From Azorinus chamasolen (taxonomy: Eukaryota; Mollusca; Bivalvia; Cardiida; Solecurtidae), in NCBI GenBank assembly GCA_963576725.1, contig OY755251.1, positions 39,006,048 to 39,070,047 of the forward strand: 64,000 nucleotides of DNA. The letters are read 5' to 3'. Below are positions 21,100-32,862 of this stretch, piece by piece (the stretch's first letter is position 1; each line of letters begins with the position of its first letter). The position numbers were made by a program, and so were the translations under genes. The notes beneath the pieces were generated by a model that was not told the DNA's origin, did no database searches, and was given only the letters and a program-made list of their open reading frames with translations.

Positions 21100-21290
21100 A
21101 AGCAGTCATTTATGTACATAGCGTAGGAGTCTTAAAAAGCAGGTGATTGCTTCATGCAGGGTAACAGTGATACAGAGAGAAGCACAACTAGGCGTTTTCT
21201 GTATCACGTGTGTCCTGCATTAAGCCATCACCTGTTGTAGAAATCCAGAGTTAGCCTTCTTTTTAATGATCGCTTAAGACATGTTCAACA
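21100..21290. mobile_element. Shared-core MITE with decayed ends
   Basis: Core arms agcaggtgattgcttcatgc and cctgcattaagccatcacct surround agaagcacaactaggcg. Terminal repeats are not recognisable, so the type cannot be assigned. Confidence 0.5.
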
Positions 21291-21660
21291 TTTTCAACTA
21301 TCAGCAAATTCAGTCTGCACACGGTGACTTTTACTTCAATCTTCAAAACAATATTTCGTGTCAAACCCCAACCCCACCCAACTCATTTCCTAAAAACAAA
21401 AACAAACAACAATAACAACTACAACCCCCCCCCAAAAAAAACAAACAAAAAAACCCAACAAAAACAACCCCAAACAAACAAACAAACAAAAAACCCCAGA
21501 AACCCGACATGAGCTAGGATCGATCTTTGATGAGACATCTACATCTATTGTCCAGAGTGTTTGCAAAAAGGCTGACTCAAAACGTCCACAGTGTATGGAA
21601 GAAGTAACCCACCAGTCGCAAATATAGACACCTCGCTAGTACGAACACTTAAATAAGTAC

Positions 21661-21851
21661 AGTAGAACCTGTCTTAAGCGGCCAACAAAAAGAAGTCAAA
21701 TTATGGGTATGTTAGGCAGATGGTAGCTTATTGCAGGTCAAAATTAAAGTAGAAATCTCTCGTAGGAACTGTTGACCTTCATTAAGCAATCGCCTGCTTT
21801 AAAGACTCACGTGTTCGACAAATCAATGGCTGCTTATGGCAGGTTCTTCTG
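21661..21851. mobile_element. TA-type MITE, type E
   Basis: Left end cagtagaacctgtcttaagc; right end, inverted, TCAGAAGAACCTGCCATAAG. Core arms gatggtagcttattgcagg and cattaagcaatcgcctgc. Same terminus type at 25505 and 60009. Confidence 0.6.
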
Positions 21852-21862
21852 AAAGATCGATC

Positions 21863-22046
21863 TTTAAGACAGGTGGCAACTTAATGCAGGGAAAAGTTAC
21901 ACAGAACGCCCCTCTGGGAGGGTCCCCTCTGGGAGGGTCCCCTCTGGGAGGGTTCTGCATAACTTTCACATTGCATTAAGCAGCTATCTGCCTTTAAAGT
22001 TCTCATTTTTTTGTTTATTTAATGTTTTTTTTATTAACGAGTTTTT
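21863..22046. mobile_element. Shared-core MITE with triplicated apex
   Basis: Arms aggtggcaacttaatgcagg and gcattaagcagctatctgcc. At the apex gggagggtcccctct is repeated three times (21900-21955). The right tip is ttttttactg followed by TA. Confidence 0.55.
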
Positions 22047-22275
22047 TACTGTATACATAAAAAGAAAATTATAATAATTCATATTTACTGATTTTCCGCA
22101 TCTATGTCCAAATATGACTTGTTTTATCACACCAGATAGTTAACTGAATTGTATGCAACAACACACAGTAGCATGTGTCTAACCCTTTACACGGTAAGTA
22201 TATGTCATCTGAGAAAATATCGTTGGCTGTCGATACTCTGAAAGTTAATTTCCTAAAAGTTATCTTAAAAAATAC

Positions 22276-22375
22276 AGAGTGTCAGTCTTTTTGGATTCCG
22301 ATGAGATGCCGAGTTACTCGATGTCTCACTTGGATCCAAAGTGTTTGCATGGGTTATCACGAATTAGCCAATAGC
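22276..22375. mobile_element. R2-type palindrome fragment
   Basis: ttggattccgatgagatgcc, gagttactcgatgtctc and ttggatccaaagtgtttgc form the R2 centre. Confidence 0.55.
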
Positions 22376-22514
22376 GTACAAACAGCTATTAGTCCATTGA
22401 TCCATACGGCTCACAATGTGTACAGCGAGTTATAAATAGATATTAGTAATATGTCCCAGGTATATCGTACCTGGCCACAGGTAAGCAGAAAACGGCCCAC
22501 TAATCGACCGGACT

Positions 22515-22806
22515 CGTATACAGATGAGACGAGTACTTGTAGGTCTCATCATGATCAGTCTCAAGCATCTGATTGGCCTACAAACTCAAAATCTGACCAG
22601 TCAAATACTTGAGAATGATCTCCGACTCAAGCTCAAGCAAAACGCTGGATAACAACGTGGCCCAAGGTTATAAAACTTCCGAGTCTGAGTCTGAGTCTGG
22701 GATCATGTTTAAGTATCTGATTGGTCAGATTCTGAGTTTGTTCAGAATCTGACCAATCAGATGCTTGAGAATGATCTCAGACTCAACCAAATGTTTTATA
22801 ACCTTG
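22515..22806. mobile_element. Two adjacent R5 foldback elements
   Basis: 22515-22640 is a degenerate copy (tcatgatcagtctcaagcat to acttgagaatgatctcc); 22672-22806 is well preserved, from ggttataaaacttccgag to aaatgttttataacc, with arms gtatctgattggtcagattc and gaatctgaccaatcagat. Confidence 0.65.
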
Positions 22807-23046
22807 CGACCGGGGCCTGGATACAAACTATTTTACACTCTGTCATCTAGAACCAAAAGTAAAGAAATAATCTCAGTAGATCAGACATACTTTTTATAGG
22901 TAGATAATGAGTTACACTTAGAACACTTAGTTCTACGCACACAATGCTTGATCTGTGTCTATCAGACTCTTAACGAGAGAACCAATCAATCAGGTTCCAA
23001 ATCAATCATTCTCCGCCACATTCATCCAATGTAAGGATATAGGACA

Positions 23047-25515
23047 CAACAACACAATAACCCATCTAGACAAATCACTGCAGTGATCTACTGCACAATA
23101 ACCCATCTAGACAAATCACTGCACTGATCTACTGCACAATAACCCATCTAGACAAATCACTGCAGTGATCTACTGCACAATAACCCATCTAGACAAATCA
23201 CTGCACTGATCTACTGCACAATAACCCATCTAGACAAATCACTGCAGTGATCTACTGCACAATAACCCATCTAGACAAATCACTGCAGTGATCTACTGCA
23301 CAATAACCCATCTAGACAAATCACTGCACTGATCTACTGCACAATAACCCATCTAGACAAATCACTGCAGTGATCTACTGCACAATAACCCATCTAGACA
23401 AATCACTGCACTGATCTACTGCACAATAACCCATCTAGACAAATCACTGCAGTGATCTACTGCACAATAACCCATCTAGACAAATCACTGCAGTGATGTA
23501 CTGCACAATAACCCATCTAGACAAATCACTGCAGTGATGTACTGCACAATAACCCATCTAGACAAATCACTGCAGTGATGTACTGTCAACACAATAACCC
23601 ATCTAGACAAATCACTGCACTGATCTACTGTCAACACAATAACCCATCTAGACAAATCACTGCAGTGATGTACTGTCAACACAATAACCCATCTAGACAA
23701 ATCACTGCAGTGATGTACTGTCAACACAATAACCCATCTAGACAAATCACTGCACTGATCTACTGTCAACACAATAACCCATCTAGACAAATCACTGCAC
23801 TGATCTACTGTCAACACAATAACCCATCTAGACAAATCACTGCAGTGATCTACTGTCAACACAATAACCCATCTAGACAAATCACTGCACTGATGTACTG
23901 CACAATAACCCATCTAGACAAATCACTGCAGTGATCTACTGCACAATAACCCATCTAGACAAATCACTGCACTGATCTACTGCACAATAACCCATCTAGA
24001 CAAATCACTGCACTGATCTACTGTACAATAACCCATCTAGACAAATCACTGCACTGATCTACTGCACAATAACCCATCTAGACAAATCACTGCACTGATG
24101 TACTGCACAATAACCCATCTAGACAAATCACTGCAGTGATCTACTGCACAATAACCCATCTAGACAAATCACTGCACTGATCTACTGCACAATAACCCAT
24201 CTAGACAAATCACTGCACTGATGTACTGCACAATAACCCATCTAGACAAATCACTGCAGTGATCTACTGCACAATAACCCATCTAGACAAATCACTGCAG
24301 TGATCTACTGCACAATAACCCATCTAGACAAATCACTGCAGTGATCTACTGCACAATAACCCATCTAGACAAATCACTGCAGTGATGTACTGTACAATAA
24401 CCCATCTAGACAAATCACTGCAGTGATGTACTGTCAACACAATAACCCATCTAGACAAATCACTGCACTGATCTACTGTCAACACAATAACCCATCTAGA
24501 CAAATCACTGGACTGATGTACTGTCAACACAATAACCCATCTAGACAAATCACTGCACTGATCTACTGCACAATAACCCATCTAGACAAATCACTGCACT
24601 GATGTACTGCACAATAACCCATCTAGACAAATCACTGCACTGATCTACTGCACAATAACCCATCTAGACAAATCACTGCAGTGATCTACTGCACAATAAC
24701 CCATCTAGACAAATCACTGCACTGATGTACTGCACAATAACCCATCTAGACAAATCACTGCAGTGATCTACTGCACAATAACCCATCTAGACAAATCACT
24801 GCACTGATGTACATGTACTGCACAATTACCCATCTAGATAAATCACTGCACTGCTGTACTGCACAATAACCCATCTAGACAAATCACTGCACTGATGTAC
24901 TGCACAATAACCCATCTAGACAAATCACTGCAGTGATCTACTGCACAATAACCCATCTAGACAAATCACTGCAGTGATGTACTGTCAACACAATAACCCA
25001 TCTAGACAAATCACTGCACTGATGTACTGTCAACACAATAACCCATCTAGACAAATCACTGCACTGATCTACTGTCAACACAATAACCCATCTAGACAAA
25101 TCACTGCACTGATCTACTGTCAACACAATAACCCATCTAGACAAATCACTGCAGTGATGTACTGTCAACACAATAACCCATCTAGACAAATCACTGCAGT
25201 GATGTACTGCACAATAACCCATCTAGACAAATCACTGCACTGATGTACTGTCAACACAATAACCCATCTAGACAAATCACTGCACTGATGTACTGTCAAC
25301 ACAATAACCCATCTAGACAAATCACTGCACTGATCTACTGTCAACACAATAACCCATCTAGACAAATCACTGCAGTGATACATGTACTGCACAATAACCC
25401 ATCTAGACAAATCACTGCAGTGATGTACTGCACAATAACCCATCTAGACAAATCACTGCACTGATGTACTGCACAATAACCCATCTAGACAAATCACTGC
25501 AGTGATGTACTGTTT
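23047..25515. repeat. 41/45-bp tandem array, nearly 60 copies
   Basis: Unit: acaataacccatctagac, aaatcactgcagtgat, ctactgc. Three variable sites are mixed among units: ctgcagtg or ctgcactg; gatcta or gatgta; ctgcac (41 bp) or ctgtcaac (45 bp). The 45-bp form occurs in blocks (about 23575-23890, 24425-24540, 24975-25200, 25245-25370). The blocks give open frames because 45 is a multiple of three; these are not genes. Repeats lack unique spacers, so this is not a CRISPR array. Confidence 0.97.
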
Positions 25516-25715
25516 TTCGTTTGAAGAATCAACATATTCTAATTATGGATATGTAAGGCAGGTAGCTTAATGCAGGTCAAATGTAATGCAGAAAGCTGCT
25601 ATTGGAGCTTTCTGCATTACTGTGTATCATGCATAAGCAACCACATGTTTTTTAAGAATCTTCAATAAAGACTGTTCAATAAATGAATGGCCGCTTAGGA
25701 TGGGTTCTACTGTAT
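25505..25715. mobile_element. MITE, type E, at the array edge
   Basis: The array ends in tactg, then core arms ggcaggtagcttaatgcagg and cataagcaaccacatg with apex gctgctattggagctttctg. Right end gccgcttaggatgggttc then tactg and TA. The left tip is decayed. Confidence 0.6.
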
Positions 25716-25724
25716 AAAGAAGGG

Positions 25725-25885
25725 AGAAATGGCAGACACTGTAGAATCAGATCTATATTATTCCAATATGCAAACAGAGCAGACTCTGATCAGACGGCTC
25801 ATACAGGATTTTTCTGATATCTATAGAATTACAGTTTGCAAAGATGTCTGAATATGGAGGAAACGGTCAAGGTAACAGACTAAAT
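25725..25885. mobile_element. R1 MITE, partial
   Basis: Mid block (atggcagacactgtagaatc), arm gcaaacagagcagactctg, right end gcaaagatgtctgaatatgg. Confidence 0.5.
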
Positions 25886-26054
25886 GCGGAAGTATCTTGT
25901 TATGACACGTGTTACATGAAATAGGAAGTTTAATTACTTGTGACATGCAGTTCATCAAAGTGCGCTTTACCTGTAATTGCCTGAAAGTCTTTCAAATATT
26001 TCTCTTTGTCTGCTTTCAATTATTTTTCATCCTCTCAACCACATTGTCAGAGTA

Positions 26055-26125
26055 TCAAAGAGTTTAGATCCAGATGAGACGCTACGTTTTTCAGTGTCAT
26101 GTCTGGATCCAAACTGTTTGCACGT
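26055..26125. mobile_element. R2 palindrome
   Basis: agagtttagatccagatgag and gtctggatccaaactgtttg arms around a decayed centre. A further half copy (accagtttggatcctgatg) is at 26392-26425. Confidence 0.55.
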
Positions 26126-26444
26126 TTATCACGGAGTGACTTATAGAAGGTTGTTAACCTACAATGATTTGGCTTTAAGTTTTCAAGTGTCAGTTATATT
26201 TCTTTCTCTTGGTTATATTTCCCTCATGGTGTACATGTTAGTACCTGAGACGAAATGAAGATATGTTCTGTTCTGTTCTGGTTAACGCTTTCAGTGCCAG
26301 AATTGTCGTCTGCTGAACATAGTTTTGTATGCTTCAAGTTTTAGAGTTCGAGTATTTCTTCAATTTCCTTCTAATAATAAACATAGTGTCAACCAGTTTG
26401 GATCCTGATGAGACGCCTTGTATATGCTATCACAGACCCGCCTT

Positions 26445-26830
26445 CATTACACTGCAGAATTTCCTGTTCAATGCTAAATAATCAAAGTGGATTGATCAAT
26501 CAGTGTATGACTGTAGAGCCCATTCAATATGACAGGTTTAAATTTGCTTGAGGATTTTGAAACACAGTGTCCCCTGATCTGGGTCTTCACTATTTGCAAA
26601 TGCTAGTACGCAGAGTTACATATAGCATAAAATACATAAATCGATTAGATATAGCCCTTTCATCGCGGGAAACGAGTCCGTAATGCCCTTTGCAAACAGT
26701 GCAGACTCACATGAGAGGGCTCCTAGAGAAACCCTATCATTAGGGTCTGCACTGTTTGTCATGTTTGACTTTTCTTGAACACACCCAGATCCCTGAATAT
26801 TCACGGTAAGCTTGGCCTGTTTCAAATTTG
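26445..26830. mobile_element. R6 and R1c MITE remnants
   Basis: 26445-26625 matches the R6 unit at 18024. 26650-26830 starts gccctttcatcgcggg and has a palindrome tttgcaaacagtgcagactc, gagggctcctag, agggtctgcactgtttg. Sequence 26830-27475 holds only small R1 scraps. Confidence 0.45.
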
Positions 26831-27477
26831 GAATATTCCATTTGGGAATTCAGTGTTGAAAGGGCTAATGTTGACACGGCCGTTTTTATAAGTACACTCG
26901 TACTTAACAGGAGGAATATACCGGAGATACGTCACGGATCAATTATAATTCATACAAGTTTTACAACGGTATAGAACCAGATCAGCTGTCACAGTTAAAA
27001 TGTGGCTTATCGTATCAGGATCTTCATTATTTCTGCAGAAATGACAACGTACCTCTCATGAGTTACACGTAGACCCGGGACCGCGTGTTCCACATATTGA
27101 CTTATCTGGATCTACACAGTTTGCACAGCTTGACAGAAACTGTAGAATCCTATCTATATAATTTCAAAAGCAACCAGAGCAGAGCCTGATCAAAGAGCCC
27201 CTTCAAAAGCATAAAAATGCATATATGATCAATATAATTATGGAGTAGCTGGTTAATTTTCTATTTTAAACATTAAGACTATTTACTAGTTGAATTTTTA
27301 TAATGGGATTATGGAGTGCCATTAACTCCCTACATACATAAATATAAAGTTGTATACCAGTTATTTCCCTTGGTCCGCATATATCCTCTACAGAAAGTAC
27401 ACCCCAGCCCTACTGTGCCCTGCGTGTGACCCATATTCTGCTACTCGCGATCCAACTTGTCTTATATATCACAACAG

Positions 27478-27543
27478 GCTTGGATCTAGACGAGACACCG
27501 AGTTATCTGGTGTCTAATCAGGATCAAAGATGTTTGACACTTG
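27478..27543. mobile_element. R2 palindrome fragment
   Basis: ggcttggatctagacgagac and gtgtctaatcaggatcaaag arms. Confidence 0.5.
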
Positions 27544-27629
27544 TTCGATAGTTTCTCAAAAATTTCAAGAATCAGAAACAAGTAGGCCTATACTTTTTAC
27601 TGCTCGCGGTTTACTCCTTTACATGATAA

Positions 27630-28188
27630 TACAGAGCTACAGATAAAGGTGCTTACCCAAATACTAAAATACAGAGCAACAGATAAAGGTGCTTACCCAA
27701 ATACTAAAATACAGAGCAACAGATAAAGGTGCTTACCCAAATACTAAAATACAGAGCAACAGATAAAGGTGCTTACCCAAATACTAAAATACAGAGCAAC
27801 AGATAAAGGTGCTTACCCAAATACTAAAATACAGAGCAACAGATAAAGGTGCTTACTCAAATACTAAAATACAGAGCAACAGATAAAGGTGCTTACCCAA
27901 ATACTAAAATACAGAGCAACAGATAAAGGTGCTTACTCAAATACTAAAATACAGAGCAACAGATAAAGGTGCTTACTCAAATACTAAAATACAGAGCAAC
28001 AGATAAAGGTGCTTACCCAAATACTAAAATACAGAGCTACAGATAAAGGTGCTTACTCAAATACTAAAATACAGAGCAACAGATAAAGGTGCTTACCCAA
28101 ATACTAAAATACAGAGCAACAGATAAAGGTGCTTACTAAAATACTAAAATACATAGCTACAGATAAAGGTGCTTACTCAAATACTAGG
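27630..28188. repeat. 40-bp tandem repeat, 14 copies
   Basis: Unit acagagcaacagataaagg plus tgcttacccaaatactaaaat, almost perfectly conserved with occasional acccaa/actcaa exchange. High homogeneity suggests recent expansion. Confidence 0.97.
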
Positions 28189-28199
28189 ATCGGCTTTTC

Positions 28200-28275
28200 A
28201 CCACCAAACCCTACATTGTGACCACTCTTCGAGACGATTCTAAAGAGTGGTCACAACATAAGTTTTGGTGGAGAT
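28200..28275. repeat. Foldback hairpin
   Basis: ccaccaaaccctacattg, tgaccactctt, a short loop, agagtggtcacaacat and ttttggtgg form a hairpin of about 28 bp per arm at the array edge. Confidence 0.7.
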
Positions 28276-28690
28276 AAAAATAAAGGAGTTATTCTTGGAA
28301 ATGTTTTTGCAAACATAGCAGTTCCAGGTTAGTCGACTCCATACTATTTCCTGTTTGCTTATAAATTACATAATTAGTTTGACTGTTCAGTATGTGCCAA
28401 GGTCAAAAGTCAAGTGCCCATGTACCGTTATAGGAATTCACCTGATACACATGAATGACGTCATTATGTCTTACATGAAAGGTCTACACCATTGCTCTAT
28501 TATTTGCTGATCTGAGTCTACAGCTTCTGCCGTAGCCCAAACCCAGGTGTTCATATACCATTATACAAATTTACCTATTAAACATGTATGATGTCAATAT
28601 ACCGCAGGAAAATGGTTGAAGCGCGTCAAATAAAGACCTCGAAAAGTGTCACCGTGTTCTGCAATAAGTGCTTAGGCCATGTTCGAAACA

Positions 28691-28895
28691 CAGTAAAAAC
28701 CTCTCTAAACCGGGCGTTTAAATGAGTATAAATATCGGTCATGGAGACGGGTGGCAGCTTAATGCAGGGTAAAAATCATGCAGAAAGCTCCTCGAGGAGG
28801 TTTCTTCATGCCTTTCACCCTGCATTAAGCAGCCATCTGCCTAAAAGTATCTAAATTCTTCTCTACTTAAATTTCTGTTTAGAGAGGTTTTACAG
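28691..28895. mobile_element. MITE A
   Basis: Ends cagtaaaaacctctctaaac and tttagagaggttttacag. Core arms gtggcagcttaatgcagg, agctcctcgaggaggttt and ccctgcattaagcagcc. Right TA present, left flank CA. Confidence 0.75.
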
Positions 28896-29004
28896 TAATG
28901 CCATCATGGGTATTTATTGATTTTGCATTTGCAATGGCCAAAGACCATAGCAATGTTTGGTCACGGCAAAACCTGTAGAATCAGATCTATTTTAATCCAT
29001 AAGC

Positions 29005-29210
29005 AGGGCATACCACGATCAGATAGTACCTACAGGGGCATACCACGATCAGATAGTACCTACAGGAGCAGGGTATACCACGATCAGATAGTACCTGCAG
29101 GAGCATACCACGATCAGATAGTACCTACAGGAGCAGGGTATACCACGATCAGATAGTACCTGCAGGAGCATACCACGATCAGATAGTACCTACAGGAGCA
29201 TACCACCATA
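29005..29210. repeat. 29-36 bp tandem repeat, about 7 copies
   Basis: Unit ataccacgatcagatagtac then ctacaggagc, with an optional agggt. The string resembles the R1 palindrome arm (ccagatcagacggctcctac), so the array may have arisen from an R1 element. Confidence 0.85.
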
Positions 29211-29320
29211 CTATGGAGGACGATCAACGCCAAAAATGCATCACGCTTTGTGGCATTTCAACTTGCTTCATGGTAAATGCATTATGCTAAATGATTATTG
29301 CATGCCACGATGTGCTTTCT
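29206..29320 (+). repeat. Left copy of a long inverted repeat
   Basis: ggaggacgatcaacgccaaa, caaagcatg-like stretch, then tttcaacttgcttcatgg and aaatgcattatgctaaatg match the reverse complement of 32150-32305. Confidence 0.6.
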
Positions 29321-29663
29321 TCTTTCTTTGAAGTTTCTTCCTCGATCCGACATTCAACATTCTTTAAACTTATTTATTGATTATTATAAACGTCAAATGA
29401 TGTGTATCATTGTTTAAATTTCTTAGAAGCATGTTCTTTGTGCTATTTGCTTATTAGCGCTTGGTGCTTGATGCTTGATGCGAGGTGCGTAGTTCCAACG
29501 TCGTTACGTTCGGCCCGGCCTTTTTCGTACTCTAGCAGACAATTAAGAGTCACGGACTAAAACGCTGAAGTGATTTGCCGAATACATAGATAAAGAATGA
29601 AATAGAAGGATTTCGAAAAACGCTGAAGACAAAGAAATAGAACGGTTACTGATCCATTACATT

Positions 29664-29706
29664 AGTGTGTGTGTGTGTGTGTGTGTGTGTGGGGGGGGGG
29701 GGGGGT
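29664..29706. repeat. (GT)n plus poly-G microsatellite
   Basis: About 14 GT units followed by about 14 G. Sequence 29320-29660 has no recognised feature. Confidence 0.95.
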
Positions 29707-30053
29707 TCTGCCCTGTTTGCTAATGATCTGTCATTATAGATATGATTCTACAAAGTCTGCCATGATAACGAATTCCTGTGTCCATGTTTTATTTTAACAA
29801 TATAATTAATATTCACGATGTCATTATTTTTCACATGAATATTCAATGAGTAATGTGTCAACTGTGCAGTACGTGTGATAGGCCACGAGTATCTGTGTTA
29901 AATTTATTATAAATAGAACTTTAAACTGGTGGCATCATATTTAATTTTAAACAGAATTATGGGAAAAGGGTGATGTTGTTGTTGTTTAAAATAAATAATA
30001 TAACATCACATTTAATTTAAAAAGAATATTATGGGGGAAGGGGGGGGGGGTAA

Positions 30054-30248
30054 CCCTTTCTCTGTCGTCTGCTATCTTTGTCGTCTGCTACAAATTTCAT
30101 TTTTTTTAATTTCTTTATTTTTGTTTCAAAAACATAGTAACAGTAACAAACATTTGGACCCAGTTGAGACGCCGAGTTACTCGGTGTCTCATCTGGGTCC
30201 AAACTGTTTGCATAGTTAATAACAGATCCGGCATTGGCAGCGAAAGGG
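30054..30248. mobile_element. TTAA-type MITE, family R2
   Basis: Ends ccctttctctgtcgtc and, inverted, CCCTTTCGCTGCCAATG; TTAA intact on the right (30249-30252), GTAA on the left. Palindrome: aaacatttggacccag, gagacgccgagttac, tcggtgtctcatctgg, tccaaactgtttgc. Confidence 0.65.
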
Positions 30249-30376
30249 TTAAAGGATGTTACTTTTGTTGTCATTTTATTGCGTTGTCTTTTCATGTCCA
30301 ACTAATCAGGGCCTGTTCTGTTTGCTTATGAACTTAGAATAAATACCTGGTCTCTATCATTGCCAAACACAATAGT

Positions 30377-30578
30377 GTCCAAAGGAACACATGTGTCACC
30401 TGCTGGGGGAAGTGTGACGGACAGACAGACAGACGGACGGTCATACAGACGACGGAAAAGTGACCCCTGTCTGACACGCTGTCTCTCAGCAGGTGACACA
30501 AAAAAACCCCGGTATACTAATGCCATTATACATTATAAACAAGAGTGTTCAAAGGAACACATGTGTCACCTGCTGGGA
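30377..30578. repeat. Repeat with inverted and direct cacatgtgtcacctgctgg blocks
   Basis: aaaggaacacatgtgtcacc tgctggg occurs at 30379 and 30549; the inverse, cagcaggtgacac, is at 30487. The first and inverse copies frame a gacggacagacagac-rich interior. Confidence 0.6.
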
Positions 30579-30594
30579 GAACTATGATAATAAC

Positions 30595-30765
30595 AAGAGG
30601 GTCTGAAAAGCCCTGACATCGCTCACCAGACAATCAGAGGAGAAGATTTTCAAAATGTTCACTATGTGTTTCTATAGAAAACTAGCCGGCCCTAGGGTGA
30701 ACCAATTTTGACACAAGGGTCATAATTTATGTAACTTTTGTAGAGGACCTCAAGTGAAGAACATT
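30595..30765. repeat. Dispersed repeat, copy 2
   Basis: aacaagagggtctgaaaagc, catcgctcaccagacaatc and tgtttctatagaaaac; partner of 17515-17700. From 30770 to 31180 nothing recognised. Confidence 0.45.
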
Positions 30766-31184
30766 TAAGAAAATGTAAATGGAAAACATATAACAATGTA
30801 AATCTAAATAAGGGCATGCACACAAGTATGTATACCCTCTCCCTGGGCAAATTGGTTGAATTTCAGAAAGAATATATTAATCTAGATCTATATCGTTAAT
30901 AACTCAAAGTCTCATCAGGTTCAATTAGTTTACAATCTAACTGCATTTTTTAAAATTTGAAGCAGAGGTCATTTTAGTTTAACTAGTATTGAGCAAAAAT
31001 ATTTTCTCGTATTTATAATAATGACAGCGTTGGTAAATGACGTCACAAATATGTGATTTTAACAGCACGTGCATTCATCCACCTGAATCGGGTCAGATGT
31101 CATTTATGTGCAACACTTTATATATTAGATCTATAGCTTTATATTAACTATTTGTATGCTAGTGGTAAATTAAATCTATGATAA

Positions 31185-31240
31185 CAGATTGGATCCAGAT
31201 TAGACGCCATGTTACTCGGAGTTTTATCAGGATCCAAATG
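31185..31240. mobile_element. R2 palindrome fragment
   Basis: acagattggatccagatt and atcaggatccaaatg arms around gccatgttactcggag. Confidence 0.45.
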
Positions 31241-31445
31241 CGTGTCCATAAAGAATAAATCTACAAATTGAAGCAGACAACATTTATTAATTATCCAGAC
31301 GCAACATTCCTGAATTTCTGAACATTGATTTCTTGTGTAGATCTATATACAATAATGTAATGTTGTGTATTTCTCAAACCCAATATAATTCTAATAAAGA
31401 TATGCTATTTCATTATATATTAGACATGTTTATATTCATAATCTT

Positions 31446-31665
31446 AGCCCTTTCCCTGTTCTATATTTAGTCCCGATTCCAATACCTATACAGAATATTT
31501 ATGGACCAAAACATGGAAGGTGGAACATTGCAGTAATTTCAGAAATTCTAAATAAACAGATGAATGAAATTCCATTAGCAATCAGAGCAGATCCTGATCA
31601 GACGGTCCGTAAATGAGCCACGCGTGGTCTATCACACATCGGCGATCAGGGTACTACACAGTTGA
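31446..31665. mobile_element. R1 MITE, Ccctgttc subtype
   Basis: Left end gccctttccctgttctat; internal acatggaaggtggaacattg as in the copies at 2426 and 39054; arms gcagatcctgatcagacgg. The right end runs into another R1 piece, ttgaccctttactcaatg. Confidence 0.5.
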
Positions 31666-32149
31666 CCCTTTACTCAATGAAATATATTGTTAAAATAGCA
31701 TATGGACACGTGAGTTTTATCAGGGCAAACTATGCAGAATGATATCTATGACAGATCATCAGCAAACAAGACAGACCCTGATCAGACGGACATAAAAAAG
31801 CAACAAATAAAATTGCACCAAAGGCAACATCATTTTTAAATAATTACCCCCCCATACACACACTTCTCAATAATGTTCTTTTTTCGCTCAAAACAACATT
31901 TAAAAACCAAACCAAACATTTAATTCGATCTACGTTGAATCCATCCTCAGTACTTTCAGTAGTTTGATTATCTGGTTTTATATGCAGCGCCACCTATATG
32001 GCAAGTTCGGCTGAAGTGCATTATGCCTTCGGCGTTCGGCTTTATGCTTGTTGCTATGGGCTTATCGCATTGGGTCGTGTGTCGTTGGGACATGTGTCAT
32101 TGAAGAAACTTCAATGTAAGAAGGACTCCCATCTTGACATGCAATAATG

Positions 32150-32305
32150 GTTTAGCAAACTGTTCAATACCACAATACAGGATGCATTTATCATGAAGCA
32201 AACTGAAATGCCACAATGCATGATGCATTTACCATGAAACAAACTGAAATGCCACAAAGCATGATGCAATTTTGGCGTTGATCGTCCTCCATATACCACG
32301 ATCAG
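32150..32305 (-). repeat. Right copy of the long inverted repeat
   Basis: Mirror of 29206-29320, itself partly duplicated (caaactgaaatgccaca occurs twice). It ends in ccataccacgatcagat, the same string as the array beside the left copy. Confidence 0.6.
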
Positions 32306-32454
32306 ATGGATTCTTCAGGAGTCGTCTGATCTGGAATACTCTGTTTGCGAAGGCAAAATGCGTATCTATGAGATAATGGGTTAAAATATAAACAGTCGAC
32401 AATTCTCTGACCGTATCAAGGAAAAATACATGTAACAACCCCGCAGGTTTCCAT

Positions 32455-32625
32455 CACACAGCAGGTTTAAATGTACATGTTACAAATCCGCTGGTTTCCA
32501 TCACACAGTAGGTTTAAATGTACATGTTACAAATCCGCTGGTTTCCATCACACAGTAGGTTTAAATGTACATGTTACAAATCCGCTGGTTTCCATCACAC
32601 AGTAGGTTTAAATGTACATGTACAG
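32455..32625. repeat. 46-bp tandem repeat, 4 copies
   Basis: Unit: gtttccatcacacagtagg, tttaaatgtacatgttac, aaatccgctg. Confidence 0.9.
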
Positions 32626-32644
32626 ACAACAATTCCGTTGATTT

Positions 32645-32862
32645 AGGTACCGGCGGAGTTGGTCGTGTGGTTAACGTGCACGGGTTCGATCCCCCGCCGA
32701 ACCAAGTCCTTCGGGCGAGACTATAAACCAAGGTCGGATGTATCGGTGTTTTACACTGGGCATCTAAAAGAACCAAAGACACCCTGTCAATAATAAGAGT
32801 GGGGCATCGCGCCCGAGTTTCTCTGGATCCTCTCCCCTCTCTCTGGGATGTCCAGTTAGCCC
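32645..32862 (+). mobile_element. tRNA-derived SINE, full head
   Basis: A tRNA-like head has a B box GGTTCGATCCC (32683-32693) and an A-box-like ggagttggtcgtgtgg. The body has cgagactataaaccaagg, tacactgggcatct, ggcatcgcgcccgag and ctcccctctctctggg. The body is shared with 42987-43152. SINEs of this build use an internal RNA polymerase III promoter. The 20-bp array starts right at its 3' end. Confidence 0.65.

Noticed and set aside
23047..25515. CRISPR-like regularly spaced repeats
   Set aside because: Units are contiguous tandem copies without unique spacers, and the context is a eukaryotic genome.
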